The notes below the pieces were generated by a model. The model worked only from the letters and a program-made list of their open reading frames with translations. It had not been told where the DNA came from and searched no databases. A program made the position numbers and the translations under genes. DNA of 64,000 bases from SLHU01 sp009929975. GTDB taxonomy: Bacteria; Bacillota; Clostridia; Saccharofermentanales; UBA5734. Shown here one piece after another: positions 43,603 through 52,331 of this stretch. The DNA lies in assembly GCA_040776905.1 (NCBI GenBank), contig JAXGZQ010000001.1:248001-312000 (forward strand), read 5' to 3'. The number at the start of each line of letters is the position of its first letter. Position 1 is the stretch's first letter.

Positions 43603-45443
43603 GCCAGCCACAGGAACAGGTTTTTGATCAGTCGATCGATATCGGCGTGTGGAAACGCTTTTTCGGGTTCGCCAGACAGTTTCGCCGTGAATTTATTCTG
43701 CTGGCTCTCATTCTGGCAGCCATGGCGCTGTTCGAGAATATTCCGCCGCTGATGACCAAGTACGCGATTGACCACTTCATCAAGAATCAATCGGCTGACG
43801 GCATCGGCCTTTATGCCACTCTCTTTGTCCTGTCTGTGTCGATTCAGGCCGTGATCGTCCGTTTTTTCCTCTATTATGCCGGGAGAATTGAAACCGGCCT
43901 GAGCTTCAAAATCCGCCAGGCGGCCTTTGACCGTCTGCAATCCCTGTCATTTTCCTACTTTGACCGTACCCCGGTCGGCTGGATCATGGCCCGCATGGTG
44001 TCCGACACCAATCGGCTGAGTGAGGTCATCGCCTGGGGCATCGTCGATATCGCCTGGGGCCTGGCCACCATCCTGGTTATCCTGACCGCGATGCTGATTC
44101 TCGACATCCGGCTGGCACTGATCACACTGGCGATCATTCCCTTTCTCGCGCTTATCTCCTGGTTGTTTCAGAAGAAGCTGTTCAAGGTTCACCGCATGAT
44201 CCGCCGCATCAACTCGAGACTGACCGGCGCGTTCAATGAAGGTATCATGGGTGCCAAAACGAGCAAAACACTGCGCCGAGAAACCGCGAACAGCGCGGAA
44301 TTTGCCGAGATCGCGGACGAGATGTACACGGAATCAGTCCATGCCGGTGCCTTGTCTTCGCTATTTGTTCCGATCATATCATTGCTCGGAGCAGCCGGAA
44401 CCGCTCTGGTCATGTCATTGGGCAGCGGTCGTGTTCTGTCCGGCACACTGCTGACCGGTACTCTCTACGCGTTTATCATTTATATTACCCGTATCTGGGA
44501 TCCGATCCGCCAGGTTGCCCGCGTGATGGCCGATCTGCAGTCCGCGCAAGCCGCCGCCGAGCGGGTCATGTCCTTGCTGGCAGAGTCTTCGGATATTGTA
44601 GACCAGCCGCCGGTCATCGAGGCCTACGGTCTTGAAAACGGCCTGGGGCAGCAGCCATGGCCGCCCTTCACCGGGCAGATCACTTTTGATCATGTTTCCT
44701 TCCACTATGGCAACGGGGAACTGATTCTCGACGATTTCAACCTTGATGTGCAGCCCGGCCAGGTCATCGCACTGGTCGGTGATACCGGCTCAGGCAAAAG
44801 CACCATTGTCAATCTGGCCTGCCGCTTCTATGAGCCGACGGACGGCCGGATTCTCATCGACGGCTGTGATTATCGCGAACGGCCGCTGCTCTGGCTGTAT
44901 ACACATCTCGGGTATGTACTGCAGACACCACATCTGTTCAGCGGAACCATCGCGGAGAATATCCGCTATGGCCGGCTGTCCGCCTCGCTGGAAGATATTG
45001 AAGCCGCCGCCCGACTGGCACATGCTCACGATTTCATCATGAAAATGAAAGATGGCTACCAGACAGAAGTCGGTGAAGGCGGCAACCGCCTCTCAACCGG
45101 TGAGAAGCAATTGATCTCATTTGCCCGCGCCATCCTGGCCAATCCCCGGCTGTTCATTCTCGATGAAGCAACATCGTCGGTCGATACGGAAACGGAACTG
45201 CTGATTCAAAAAGCGATCCAGACCCTGCTGCAGGGCCGAACCGCGTTCATTATCGCACACCGCCTCTCCACGATCCGCCAGGCCGATCGAATTTTGCTCA
45301 TCCGGGACGGGAAAGTGGTTGAAGACGGCAATCATCGGCAGCTGATGCATCAGCGAGGTGAATATTACCGCCTTTATAGTAATCAGTTCATCAGCGATTC
45401 CTGGCTGCAGGCCGAAAGCGAAGGCCGAACCGAACTGCCCTGA
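43599..45443 (+). CDS. Heterodimeric ABC exporter, subunit with catalytic Walker B
   Basis: A 614-residue half-transporter with six membrane helices and an ATPase domain. Walker A is GDTGSGKST (near residue 393) and Walker B LFILDEATSSVD has the catalytic Glu. Its signature motif reads LSTGEKQ instead of LSGGQ, so it would complement poorly the partner's Walker A. Together with the first subunit this predicts one competent and one degenerate ATP site, the known asymmetric design. ATG 43599 follows CAGGAGG. Substrate unknown; no regulator gene is adjacent except the DUF4364 protein downstream. Confidence 0.92.
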   Translation: MSQPQEQVFDQSIDIGVWKRFFGFARQFRREFILLALILAAMALFENIPPLMTKYAIDHFIKNQSADGIGLYATLFVLSVSIQAVIVRFFLYYAGRIETGLSFKIRQAAFDRLQSLSFSYFDRTPVGWIMARMVSDTNRLSEVIAWGIVDIAWGLATILVILTAMLILDIRLALITLAIIPFLALISWLFQKKLFKVHRMIRRINSRLTGAFNEGIMGAKTSKTLRRETANSAEFAEIADEMYTESVHAGALSSLFVPIISLLGAAGTALVMSLGSGRVLSGTLLTGTLYAFIIYITRIWDPIRQVARVMADLQSAQAAAERVMSLLAESSDIVDQPPVIEAYGLENGLGQQPWPPFTGQITFDHVSFHYGNGELILDDFNLDVQPGQVIALVGDTGSGKSTIVNLACRFYEPTDGRILIDGCDYRERPLLWLYTHLGYVLQTPHLFSGTIAENIRYGRLSASLEDIEAAARLAHAHDFIMKMKDGYQTEVGEGGNRLSTGEKQLISFARAILANPRLFILDEATSSVDTETELLIQKAIQTLLQGRTAFIIAHRLSTIRQADRILLIRDGKVVEDGNHRQLMHQRGEYYRLYSNQFISDSWLQAESEGRTELP

Positions 45444-45581
45444 AACCGTTAGTCAGACCGGACCGCTGTCACAATCAGCGGCTGAGATGTGGCGGCTCAG
45501 CACCTGATGACCGGCAGCCCTTTTCAAAAGCAGTGGCGACCCGTATACTGATACTAAACTATAAAGCAGGGATGTGGTCAA

Positions 45582-46289
45582 TTGGAAACCTCCGGGCTTG
45601 CTGTCAACAAGCTGATTGTTCTGTCTATCATTCATCGAATTCCCGACATAACACTGAATCAACTGACAACGCTTTCTCTGGAAACGCTCTACATGGACTA
45701 TTTTGATTTTGTCACAGCTTATGAGGAATTGTGTCGTGACCGGATGGTCACTGAATCCGTCCGCAAGAATGAGACAAAACTGGACGCCGCCGGCCGGCCC
45801 GTGACACGCTGTGATCTGACCGAACAGGGGCATGCCATCCTCAAGACACTGGAGCCGCGCATCCCGCTCAACATCCGATCATATCTTGCCCAGGCCTGTT
45901 CCGGCTGGCAGAAAGATATTCGACTTAAACGAACACTGAGCGCGGAATGGCGTCCGGACGCGAATGGCGGCTACCTTGTGCAGCTGAAGCAGAACGATGG
46001 TCTGAAAGATCTGATACGCCTCGAACTGACCATTCCCGACAAGAGCATGGCCCAGCAGATCTGTGACCGCTGGAAGCGAAGCCCCGGAACCGTCTACATC
46101 AGCCTGCTGTCGATCCTGACCGGTGAGACGGCCATCAGTTCGGAACTTCCCCCTGACGGGTTTCCCCACCTGGATGATGAAGCCGCCCAACTCAGCCCGG
46201 GCGATCTGACATCAATTCCCGACTGGCCGGAACCGGATCATCGTCAGCAATCACTGTTCACGCAAGACGCGGACGCACCCGATCAATAA
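45582..46289 (+). CDS. DUF4364 family protein
   Basis: A 235-residue soluble protein with the DUF4364 pattern: a winged-helix-like N-terminus (NKLIVLSIIHRIPDITLNQLTTLSLETLYMDYFDFVTAYEELC, residues ~9-50) and DLTEQGHAILKTLEPRIPLNIR near 85-106, then a mixed alpha/beta C-terminal half. The start is TTG 45582, which gives the family's normal N-terminus; the ribosome binding site is weak. DNA binding is plausible from the fold but unproven. It has no clear partner; a bidirectional terminator follows. Confidence 0.78.
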   Translation: METSGLAVNKLIVLSIIHRIPDITLNQLTTLSLETLYMDYFDFVTAYEELCRDRMVTESVRKNETKLDAAGRPVTRCDLTEQGHAILKTLEPRIPLNIRSYLAQACSGWQKDIRLKRTLSAEWRPDANGGYLVQLKQNDGLKDLIRLELTIPDKSMAQQICDRWKRSPGTVYISLLSILTGETAISSELPPDGFPHLDDEAAQLSPGDLTSIPDWPEPDHRQQSLFTQDADAPDQ

Positions 46290-46304
46290 GTCCCTTCCGA
46301 TAAA

Positions 46305-46334
46305 CAATGACCCCGGTATCAGCCGGGGTCATTG
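46305..46334. terminator. Bidirectional terminator between DUF4364 gene and flavodiiron gene
   Basis: Perfect 12-bp inverted repeat CAATGACCCCGG/CCGGGGTCATTG with a 6-nt loop. The leftward strand continues TTTATC and the rightward strand TCATCAT, so termination should be better leftwards. Confidence 0.82.
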
Positions 46335-46358
46335 TCATCATAACGGATTATCCCAGAT

Positions 46359-47567
46359 TCAGCGAATCAGATCCGGAAGTGCCTTGATTTTCATGGCCAG
46401 ATCGAAGGCCATCGCATCAATCCGGTTCATATCCTCTTCAGTCGGCAGTCCTTTGATCATGAGCGGTTCCAAACGTTCCGCCTTGATATTGCCAGTCAGT
46501 GAATCAAGCGTCTTGACCGCCTGGGAGGCCCAGCCGAATGATCCGACAATTCCGAAGAAACGGGGTTGAGGCCGGATCGCGTTGGCGATCAGAGCCGCAT
46601 AGGCGACATTTGGATGAGGTCCGCCGAGAACCGTCGGCGTCGCCATGATCACAGCGGCAGCATCGACCAGGTCCGTGATAAAGTGCCCGGTTTCCACGGT
46701 CAGGCTGTCCAGCTCCTGGCCAAGATCCCGGCAGATCACCGAGATACCCTCGCGTGACAGCCTGACCGCCAGACGTTCTACGATCTGCCGGGTACTGTCA
46801 TGCATGCTGATATAAGGGATTGTCACCATACGCTTGACCATCGGGCTTGTCCAGCGTTCATAACGTTCCAGAATGATTTCCGGATCGTACCAGACTGGTC
46901 CGTGAGCGGGTGCGATCATGCGCGGGTTCAGATCACGGACTTTTCTGACATAATCAACGATTTTATTGCGAAACGGCATCATGATCTCGGCATAGTAGGT
47001 CTTCGCCGCAAAACGAAGTTCCGAGCTGGATGTCGAAAAGATCTTCTGAGTCGCGTAATGAGAGCCGAAGAGATCACTGGAAAACAAGACGCGCTCCTCC
47101 GGCAGCCAGACCATGGTATTGTCAGGCCAGTGGGCAAAGGGAATCAGCTTGAACTGCAGTGTCAGACCACCAAGATCAAGCGTATCATCTTCATCGACGA
47201 CATGAACAGTCGACGGATCAATATGGACATGGGTCTCGAGCAGTTCCTGGACTTTTTTACTCGCGACCAGCTGGGCCATCGGGAATTTCTTCAGGACCGC
47301 CTTGCTCGTGCCGGAATGGTCCTGTTCGGTATGCAGATGGATCAGATAGTCAATTCTGCTGACCCCGGCTTCTTTCAGATTTTCCATGAGTACATCGATC
47401 TTATCCGGATCAACCGCGTCGATCAGAGCGGTCTTTTCTTTTCCGGTGACCAGATAGGCATTATAGGTTGTGCCGTGGGGAGTTGGCATCAGACTGTCAA
47501 ACAGAACCCGATCGGGATGTGCCGCGCCAACTTCCAGAATATTCTCACATACAGACAAGACGGCCAT
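46359..47567 (-). CDS. FprA-type flavodiiron protein
   Basis: Reduces O2 to water or NO to N2O in anaerobes, with electrons from rubredoxin. The 402-residue protein has a metallo-beta-lactamase-like domain with the diiron ligands in HLHTEQDHSG (near residue 80), HWPDNTM, SSDLFGSH and PAHGPVWY, followed by a flavodoxin domain (near 250-395). I start at ATG 47567 behind AAGGAG; an upstream GTG lies in that site. A rubredoxin gene lies 80 nt upstream on the same strand, its likely electron donor. Odd feature: the FMN-binding loop reads SMHDSTRQI rather than the usual S/T-rich TxYGxT. Confidence 0.92.
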   Translation of the reverse strand: MAVLSVCENILEVGAAHPDRVLFDSLMPTPHGTTYNAYLVTGKEKTALIDAVDPDKIDVLMENLKEAGVSRIDYLIHLHTEQDHSGTSKAVLKKFPMAQLVASKKVQELLETHVHIDPSTVHVVDEDDTLDLGGLTLQFKLIPFAHWPDNTMVWLPEERVLFSSDLFGSHYATQKIFSTSSSELRFAAKTYYAEIMMPFRNKIVDYVRKVRDLNPRMIAPAHGPVWYDPEIILERYERWTSPMVKRMVTIPYISMHDSTRQIVERLAVRLSREGISVICRDLGQELDSLTVETGHFITDLVDAAAVIMATPTVLGGPHPNVAYAALIANAIRPQPRFFGIVGSFGWASQAVKTLDSLTGNIKAERLEPLMIKGLPTEEDMNRIDAMAFDLAMKIKALPDLIR

Positions 47568-47647
47568 GTTATTCACTCCTTACAGATCTGGCTGCCTGAT
47601 CTTGTTCAAACCAAGCAGCCAGGCAACTGACAACGCGTTCGAGACGA

Positions 47648-47806
47648 TCAGGCTTCGCTGAAATCGTCTTTGCTGGCTCCGCAGAGCGGGCAAACCCAAT
47701 CTTCAGGCAGACTTTCAAATGCGGTACCGGGTGCGACACCGTTATCCGGGTCACCGACCATCGGATCATACACATAGCCACAAAGATCGCAGACATACTT
47801 TTTCAT
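47648..47806 (-). CDS. Rubredoxin
   Basis: A 52-residue one-iron electron carrier. The four Cys ligands appear in YVCDLCGYVYDP and WVCPLCGASKDDF, the classic CxxCG...CPxCG pattern. ATG 47806 follows GTGAGG. It is co-directional with the flavodiiron gene downstream. Confidence 0.97.
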   Translation of the reverse strand: MKKYVCDLCGYVYDPMVGDPDNGVAPGTAFESLPEDWVCPLCGASKDDFSEA

Positions 47807-47855
47807 AACACGAACCTCACTTTTCAATAATCTTTGATACAACAGCATCAACCAT

Positions 47856-47884
47856 ATTATAACGATAATTCCATCGGCTGACTA
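47856..47884 (-). promoter_or_regulatory. Promoter of rubredoxin (and flavodiiron) gene
   Basis: Leftward TAGTCA (47879-47884), 17-nt spacer, TATAAT (47856-47861), about 45 nt before rubredoxin. The -35 overlaps one arm of a nested inverted repeat at 47876-47920. Confidence 0.5.
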
Positions 47885-47920
47885 CCAGATGCCTGACATT
47901 CATCTAAAAAGCGGTCAGCC
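47876..47920. repeat. Nested inverted repeat upstream of rubredoxin
   Basis: Outer arms GGCTGAC (47876-47882) and GTCAGCC (47914-47920); inner arms AGATG (47887-47891) and CATCT (47901-47905). It lies between yhbY and the rubredoxin promoter; it may be an operator or a folded 3' end of the yhbY transcript. Confidence 0.45.
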
Positions 47921-47924
47921 AGAG

Positions 47925-48227
47925 TCATGGCAGGAGCATCGACCGCCCTTTTTCAGCCAGTTTTTCTGAATGGCGGTACAGAACGATGCGCCGGCCGATC
48001 AGCTGCACAATATCGGCACCGACAGCCTCGGCCAGCTGCCGGCCGATTTCAGCCGGTTCTGTTTCCGCGGTTTTCAGCACGGTCAGCTTGAGTAACTCAT
48101 GGGTCGTCAGCATCTCGTCCAGACTGTCTGTCAGGCTCGATGTCAGTTCACCCTTGCCGATCTGAAACTGGCTGGGCATCGAGTTGGCTTTTGCCCGCAG
48201 CCAGGCTCTCTGTTTGCTCGTGATCAT
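47925..48227 (-). CDS. yhbY: YhbY/CRM-domain RNA-binding protein
   Basis: A 100-residue CRM-domain protein linked to 50S assembly. It has ITSKQRAWLRAKANSMPSQFQIGKGEL at the N-terminus and the GADIVQLIGRRIVLYRHSE segment near the C-terminus, where the GxxG-like loop is IGRR. ATG 48227 follows AAGAGGA. It follows obgE by 31 nt, its usual place in Clostridia. Confidence 0.92.
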   Translation of the reverse strand: MITSKQRAWLRAKANSMPSQFQIGKGELTSSLTDSLDEMLTTHELLKLTVLKTAETEPAEIGRQLAEAVGADIVQLIGRRIVLYRHSEKLAEKGRSMLLP

Positions 48228-48258
48228 CTCTATCCTCTTTCTCAGCTGTTCTTTGTGA

Positions 48259-49527
48259 TCAGCGAATATAGTCAAAGGCCAGATCATGCATGATGACCTG
48301 ATCGCCTTCTTCAATGCCGGCCGCTTCGAGCGCGTCAACAATCCCTTTGCGGCGAATCAGACGCTGAAAATACTGTGCCGATTCATGGTCTTCAAAATTG
48401 GTTGATTCAACCAGATTGATCACCCATTCGCCTTCAACATGGAAGACCCGGTCGTCTCTGACCACCTGGAACAGTTCTTTTTCTTCATATCGATAGTGAG
48501 CCGTTTCACGGATCGGCTGAAACGACAGGGGTCTGGGAAGTTCCCTGACACGGGCTGCGACTGCCTGGATCAGTTCAGTTGTCCCTTCCGCGATCGGTGC
48601 GCAGATCTCATAAACGGCAAGATCAAGTGAAGCGAAGTGCGCGTGCAGACGGGCCAGCTGATCCGGCTCTGCCAGATCAGTCTTGTTCAGCGCGATGATC
48701 TGGGGGCGTTCGCTGAGGTTCATATCATAGGCGGCGAGTTCATGATTGATCTGTGTGAAATCATCAATCGGATCACGGCCTTCAGAGCCGGAAGCGTCAA
48801 TGACATGAATCAGCAGCCGTGTCCGCTCAATATGGCGGAGGAACTGCAGACCGAGGCCCTGTCCCTCATGCGCGCCGGCGATCAGTCCGGGAATATCCGC
48901 GACCACGAAACTGAAGTCACCGACTGCGACAACACCCAGATTTGGCTCAATCGTTGTAAAGTGGTAGTCAGCGATTTTCGGCCGGGCTGCCGAAATAACC
49001 GACAGAAGGGTCGATTTGCCAACATTGGGGAAACCCAGCAATCCGACATCAGCCAGAAGCTTGAGCTCCAGCTGCAAATAATAGGCATCGCCGGCTTCGC
49101 CGGCTCTGGCGAATCGCGGCGCCTGGCGAACACTGTTGGCAAAATGAACATTGCCTTTTCCGCCCCGACCGCCGCGAGCGATGACCACTTGCTGATTTTC
49201 TTCAGTCAGATCAGCCAGGACTTCATTGGTTTCCGCGATTTTGACCAGTGTGCCGGCCGGTACGCTGATCACCAGATCAGAGCCTGCTTTGCCGTTCAGT
49301 TTGCGCCGGCCGCCCTTCTCACCATCTTCCGCGAGAAATTTTCGTTTGAAACGGAAATTCTGCAGTGTGGTCATGCCGGGGTCAACCTGGAAAATGACAT
49401 TACCGCCATTGCCGCCGTCTCCGCCGTCAGGTCCGCCGTTCGGCACATATTTCTCTGTATGGAATGACATCATGCCGTTTCCGCCGTTTCCAGCCTTGAC
49501 ATTGATTTTTACGGTATCGATAAACAA
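48259..49527 (-). CDS. obgE: GTPase Obg
   Basis: Ribosome-associated GTPase. The 422-residue protein has the glycine-rich Obg domain (AGNGGNGMMSFHTEKYVPNGGPDGGDGGNGG, residues 12-43), G1 GFPNVGKST (near 166), G3 DIPG, G4 NKTD and the C-terminal OCT domain (~345-422). The start is TTG 49527 with AGGAGGT five nt upstream. It follows rpmA after a terminator-like hairpin. Confidence 0.97.
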   Translation of the reverse strand: MFIDTVKINVKAGNGGNGMMSFHTEKYVPNGGPDGGDGGNGGNVIFQVDPGMTTLQNFRFKRKFLAEDGEKGGRRKLNGKAGSDLVISVPAGTLVKIAETNEVLADLTEENQQVVIARGGRGGKGNVHFANSVRQAPRFARAGEAGDAYYLQLELKLLADVGLLGFPNVGKSTLLSVISAARPKIADYHFTTIEPNLGVVAVGDFSFVVADIPGLIAGAHEGQGLGLQFLRHIERTRLLIHVIDASGSEGRDPIDDFTQINHELAAYDMNLSERPQIIALNKTDLAEPDQLARLHAHFASLDLAVYEICAPIAEGTTELIQAVAARVRELPRPLSFQPIRETAHYRYEEKELFQVVRDDRVFHVEGEWVINLVESTNFEDHESAQYFQRLIRRKGIVDALEAAGIEEGDQVIMHDLAFDYIR

Positions 49528-49556
49528 CGGGTACCTCCTGGTATCACTTCGTGATA

Positions 49557-49586
49557 GAAAAATCCAGCCGGCTCAGCCGGCTGGAT
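49557..49586 (-). terminator. Terminator between rpmA and obgE
   Basis: Leftward 10-bp perfect stem ATCCAGCCGG/CCGGCTGGAT with 5-nt loop (49562-49586), then TTTTTC. It separates the rplU-prp-rpmA unit from obgE, although partial read-through is likely because no promoter is evident for obgE. Confidence 0.8.
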
Positions 49587-49647
49587 CCAATCGAGCACAA
49601 CACCGGCTGAACAGACAGCTGTCCGGCCCGGGCATGTCAACAATGGA

Positions 49648-49929
49648 TTATTCAGCAGGGTAAACGCTGACCTGCTTGCGGTCACGTCCCAGACGTTCAT
49701 ATTTCACAACGCCATCCATTCTGGCATACAGTGTATCATCAGACCCGATCCCGACATTCTGTCCGGGATGAACCTTGGTGCCACGTTGGCGAACCAGAAT
49801 ATTGCCGGCCAGAACGACCTGTCCGTCACCTTTTTTGGCGCCGAGGCGCTTTGATGCTGAATCACGGCCGTTACGGCTGCTGCCGACACCCTTTTTATGA
49901 GCGAGTAATTGTAGATTAATACGAATCAT
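49648..49929 (-). CDS. rpmA: Ribosomal protein bL27 with cleavable N-terminal extension
   Basis: Large-subunit protein near the peptidyl-transferase centre, 93 residues. The mature part begins AHKKGVGSSRNGRDSASKRLG. Like other Firmicutes L27 it has a nine-residue extension (MIRINLQLL) that the protease Prp should remove; prp is the upstream gene and overlaps by 4 nt. The usual LQFFA cleavage motif is LQLLA here. I use ATG 49929, eight nt after GGAGGT; an ATG two codons earlier is too close to that site. Confidence 0.97.
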   Translation of the reverse strand: MIRINLQLLAHKKGVGSSRNGRDSASKRLGAKKGDGQVVLAGNILVRQRGTKVHPGQNVGIGSDDTLYARMDGVVKYERLGRDRKQVSVYPAE

Positions 49930-50288
49930 GACCATGTACCTCCCTGGTGGATCTGTTTTTCTCGGACCTGTACATAGGTCCGGCCATAACTTTCTTCGAT
50001 CTGTCGACAACCGAGCAGCATGCTCTCCAGAATGATGGCGGCTGTCTCCCGCTGACGGTCCGTCATCGGACGGTCCTGTTTCAAACGGCATTCGATCAAC
50101 CCGTCACGCATCGTATGGTCTGTCTCCAGGCCCGCGATATCGGCCAGACTGCCGATCGCCGTTGTCGTGATCGCTGTGATCGCTGAACAAATGATATCAT
50201 TTCCCGCCGGTGCGTATCCGGCATGTCCGGCTGCCTTGAACCGGCATATCATGTGATCTTCTGTCCGCCAGACAGTCACCGTTATCAT
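49926..50288 (-). CDS. prp: Ribosomal-processing cysteine protease Prp
   Basis: Cysteine protease that trims the N-terminus of bL27. The 120-residue protein has His22 in GHAGYAPAGNDIICSAI and Cys34 in the same block, the same positions as the catalytic pair of the S. aureus enzyme. It sits between rplU and rpmA, the standard place, and overlaps rpmA by 4 nt. ATG 50288 follows GGGAGAG. Confidence 0.95.
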   Translation of the reverse strand: MITVTVWRTEDHMICRFKAAGHAGYAPAGNDIICSAITAITTTAIGSLADIAGLETDHTMRDGLIECRLKQDRPMTDRQRETAAIILESMLLGCRQIEESYGRTYVQVREKQIHQGGTWS

Positions 50289-50321
50289 GGTTCTCTCCCG
50301 ATGCAGCCCGGTGTCACAAAA

Positions 50322-50636
50322 TCAAGCGTTGATTTTCGTAATGCGTACGCGTGTGTAAGGCTGCCGATGACCTTTTTTACGACGATAGCCTTTTTTGGCA
50401 TTCATCTTGTAAACGATCACCTTTTTCTGTTTTCCCTGCTTGACGACTTCAGCACTCACACTGGCACCATCAACCATAGGGGTTCCGGCCTTCAAACCTG
50501 ACTCATCATCAGAAACCGCGAGCACCTGGTCAAAAGTGATGTCCTCACCCTGTTCACCGGCAATTTTCTCGATAAACAGCTCATCGCCGACCGAGACCCG
50601 GTATTGCTTACCACCTGTTGCTATAACAGCATACAT
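50322..50636 (-). CDS. rplU: Ribosomal protein bL21
   Basis: Large-subunit protein of 104 residues: MYAVIATGGKQYRVSVGDELFIEKI at the N-terminus and KKGYRRKKGHRQPYTRVRITKI at the C-terminus. ATG 50636 follows CAGGAGGA. It is the first gene of the rplU-prp-rpmA unit with a good promoter (50724-50752) and a structured leader. Confidence 0.98.
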   Translation of the reverse strand: MYAVIATGGKQYRVSVGDELFIEKIAGEQGEDITFDQVLAVSDDESGLKAGTPMVDGASVSAEVVKQGKQKKVIVYKMNAKKGYRRKKGHRQPYTRVRITKINA

Positions 50637-50672
50637 ATTATTGTGTCCTCCTGTAATCAGTCTCGCCTGTAT

Positions 50673-50721
50673 CGGGCATGCCAATGGCATTTGAAATGGC
50701 CCGGACAATGCGGTCACCGCA
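50673..50721 (-). promoter_or_regulatory. Structured 5' leader of rplU (candidate L21 leader)
   Basis: The ~80-nt leader holds a 5-bp hairpin TGCGG/CCGCA (50709-50721) and a nested one: outer CGGGC/GCCCG (50673-50677 with 50699-50703) and inner ATGCC/GGCAT (50678-50690). Firmicutes rplU genes often have an autoregulatory L21 leader; I could not compare with the covariance model. Confidence 0.4.
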
Positions 50722-50723
50722 AT

Positions 50724-50752
50724 ATACTATCATCGTCATCTGGGATTGTCAA
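50724..50752 (-). promoter_or_regulatory. Promoter of rplU-prp-rpmA
   Basis: Leftward TTGACA (50747-50752), 17-nt spacer, TAGTAT (50724-50729). Confidence 0.85.
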
Positions 50753-50798
50753 TAAAAAAGAACCGGAGAACAGATTCGATCGGGCTGCTCAGTCATGT

Positions 50799-52331
50799 TC
50801 AGAACCAGCTCATCCGAAGCATCAGGCCCTGTAGGACCACGGGATGCAGCCAGAGGAGCGCGATGACCACTGCGCGCAGCAGGCGGCCGGTGAATTGCCA
50901 GCCAGTCAGCGCGGCGGTCAGCCGTCCGATCTGATCAGCGATCTCCAGCATCAGCAGCATCACCACGGCCGTCACAGCGGCTGGCCATCCATCGGCGGCC
51001 CACAGCCAGATCAGCAGAGAAAGCCAGATCAGGACAAAGGGCAGCGCTGACAGCAGCGATCCGTACCAGGGCCGCGCAGGTGTCGACGGTCGATGGCCGG
51101 GGAAGTAACCGGGCAGATTCCAGATCACCATGGCCGGCAGCAGCCAGAGCGGATGAAATGAGAGACTGCCTCCGGCAAGAGACTGCCATGCATAAAGGAC
51201 AGCAGCTGACCCTGCCGCAACCAGAAGACCACACAGACGAAGCCATTTGTCCGGCTGATGTTCGTGGCGGTCGGGAACTGTGAGCCGTCCGCTGATCGAA
51301 GCGGCTGATCCGGACAACAGGCCGAAAGCGCCCGGCAGCAACAGGAAGACCAGCTGCGGTACGGGAACCGGCCAGATGAATCGCAGCAAAAAGACCAGAC
51401 CAATGGACGCGGCAGCCGCCGGCAGCCAGATCAGGCTCTCCCAGCGACCGGCCGCTGGCAGCCGCTGCCGCCCGCTCCAGTCTGCCGGTCCGGCCAGATA
51501 GAGACGGATCAGGGCGGTCACCGCGGCCAGGCCCCATCCAATCAGCATCAGACGTGTCAGCCAGGTCAGCAGAGCGCTTCCGGCTGACGCGTGGCTGGCA
51601 GCGCTCGCGGCACCGCTGCCGGTGGACAGGCGATCAATTTCCTCTGCGATGATCGCGCTGATTCTCGGATCAAGCGGTGCCCAGAATGGCCGCAGGCCGT
51701 TGATGACTGAATAATTGACCTGGCCGTCAAGGGACCGGAACTGGTGGATCTGATCCGGTCCGGCTGGTCGTGACGCGGCAAATAAGGTCGCGTCCTCTCC
51801 CGTAATTTTCTCAAAGAACATCGCGCCGGCCTGCCGCAGGTCCGGTTGATCAGAGGTCAGCAGAAGCAGCGGCTGCCGGTCCAGCTGTTCGATGACAGCC
51901 GGATCAGCCTTCAGATCATCAATATGATGCGGCAGAATAATATAACCCTGGATCAGCGGATTCTCTGCCACCGTCAGTGAGGTGAAAGCCCCGCCTTCCA
52001 GCAGCAGCCAGATTTGCCCTTCTGACTGCGCCTGCAGCGAATTCGCCGCCGCCATGAGTTTATCCTCATGCGTCTCCGGCTCGTCCTGCGGTAAAATAAC
52101 CAGCTGTGATGCCAGTCCGGCCGCTGCCAGCGACTGGCGCAATCCGGTATAAAGATGGACCGACCCTGCGTTATCAGTCACCAGCAGCACGGATGGGAGA
52201 CGGTCCCCGGAGATTGCCGGGCTGGCCGATGAAGCAGAAAATAAGGTGCGCAGGGGCAAGAGGACCAGCAAAACAGCCAGAAGCAGCATGGCCGTACTGA
52301 GAATGATCAGAGGCCGGACACGCGATGTCAT
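50799..52331 (-). CDS. Unknown polytopic membrane protein coupled to glpK
   Basis: A 510-residue protein I do not recognise. It has an N-terminal helix (residues ~7-29), a ~220-residue outside domain with alternating strands (LPSVLLVTDN, SQLVILPQD, QIWLLLEGGAF, QPLLLLTSDQPD) that faintly recalls a degenerate alpha/beta-hydrolase, then seven or eight membrane helices up to the C-terminus. No catalytic Ser/His arrangement is clear (LEGGAF stands where GxSxG would be). The start ATG 52331 overlaps the glpK stop (ATGA), so translation is coupled to glycerol kinase. A longer start exists but has no site. A link to glycerol or lipid metabolism is only inference. Confidence 0.7.
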   Translation of the reverse strand: MTSRVRPLIILSTAMLLLAVLLVLLPLRTLFSASSASPAISGDRLPSVLLVTDNAGSVHLYTGLRQSLAAAGLASQLVILPQDEPETHEDKLMAAANSLQAQSEGQIWLLLEGGAFTSLTVAENPLIQGYIILPHHIDDLKADPAVIEQLDRQPLLLLTSDQPDLRQAGAMFFEKITGEDATLFAASRPAGPDQIHQFRSLDGQVNYSVINGLRPFWAPLDPRISAIIAEEIDRLSTGSGAASAASHASAGSALLTWLTRLMLIGWGLAAVTALIRLYLAGPADWSGRQRLPAAGRWESLIWLPAAAASIGLVFLLRFIWPVPVPQLVFLLLPGAFGLLSGSAASISGRLTVPDRHEHQPDKWLRLCGLLVAAGSAAVLYAWQSLAGGSLSFHPLWLLPAMVIWNLPGYFPGHRPSTPARPWYGSLLSALPFVLIWLSLLIWLWAADGWPAAVTAVVMLLMLEIADQIGRLTAALTGWQFTGRLLRAVVIALLWLHPVVLQGLMLRMSWF

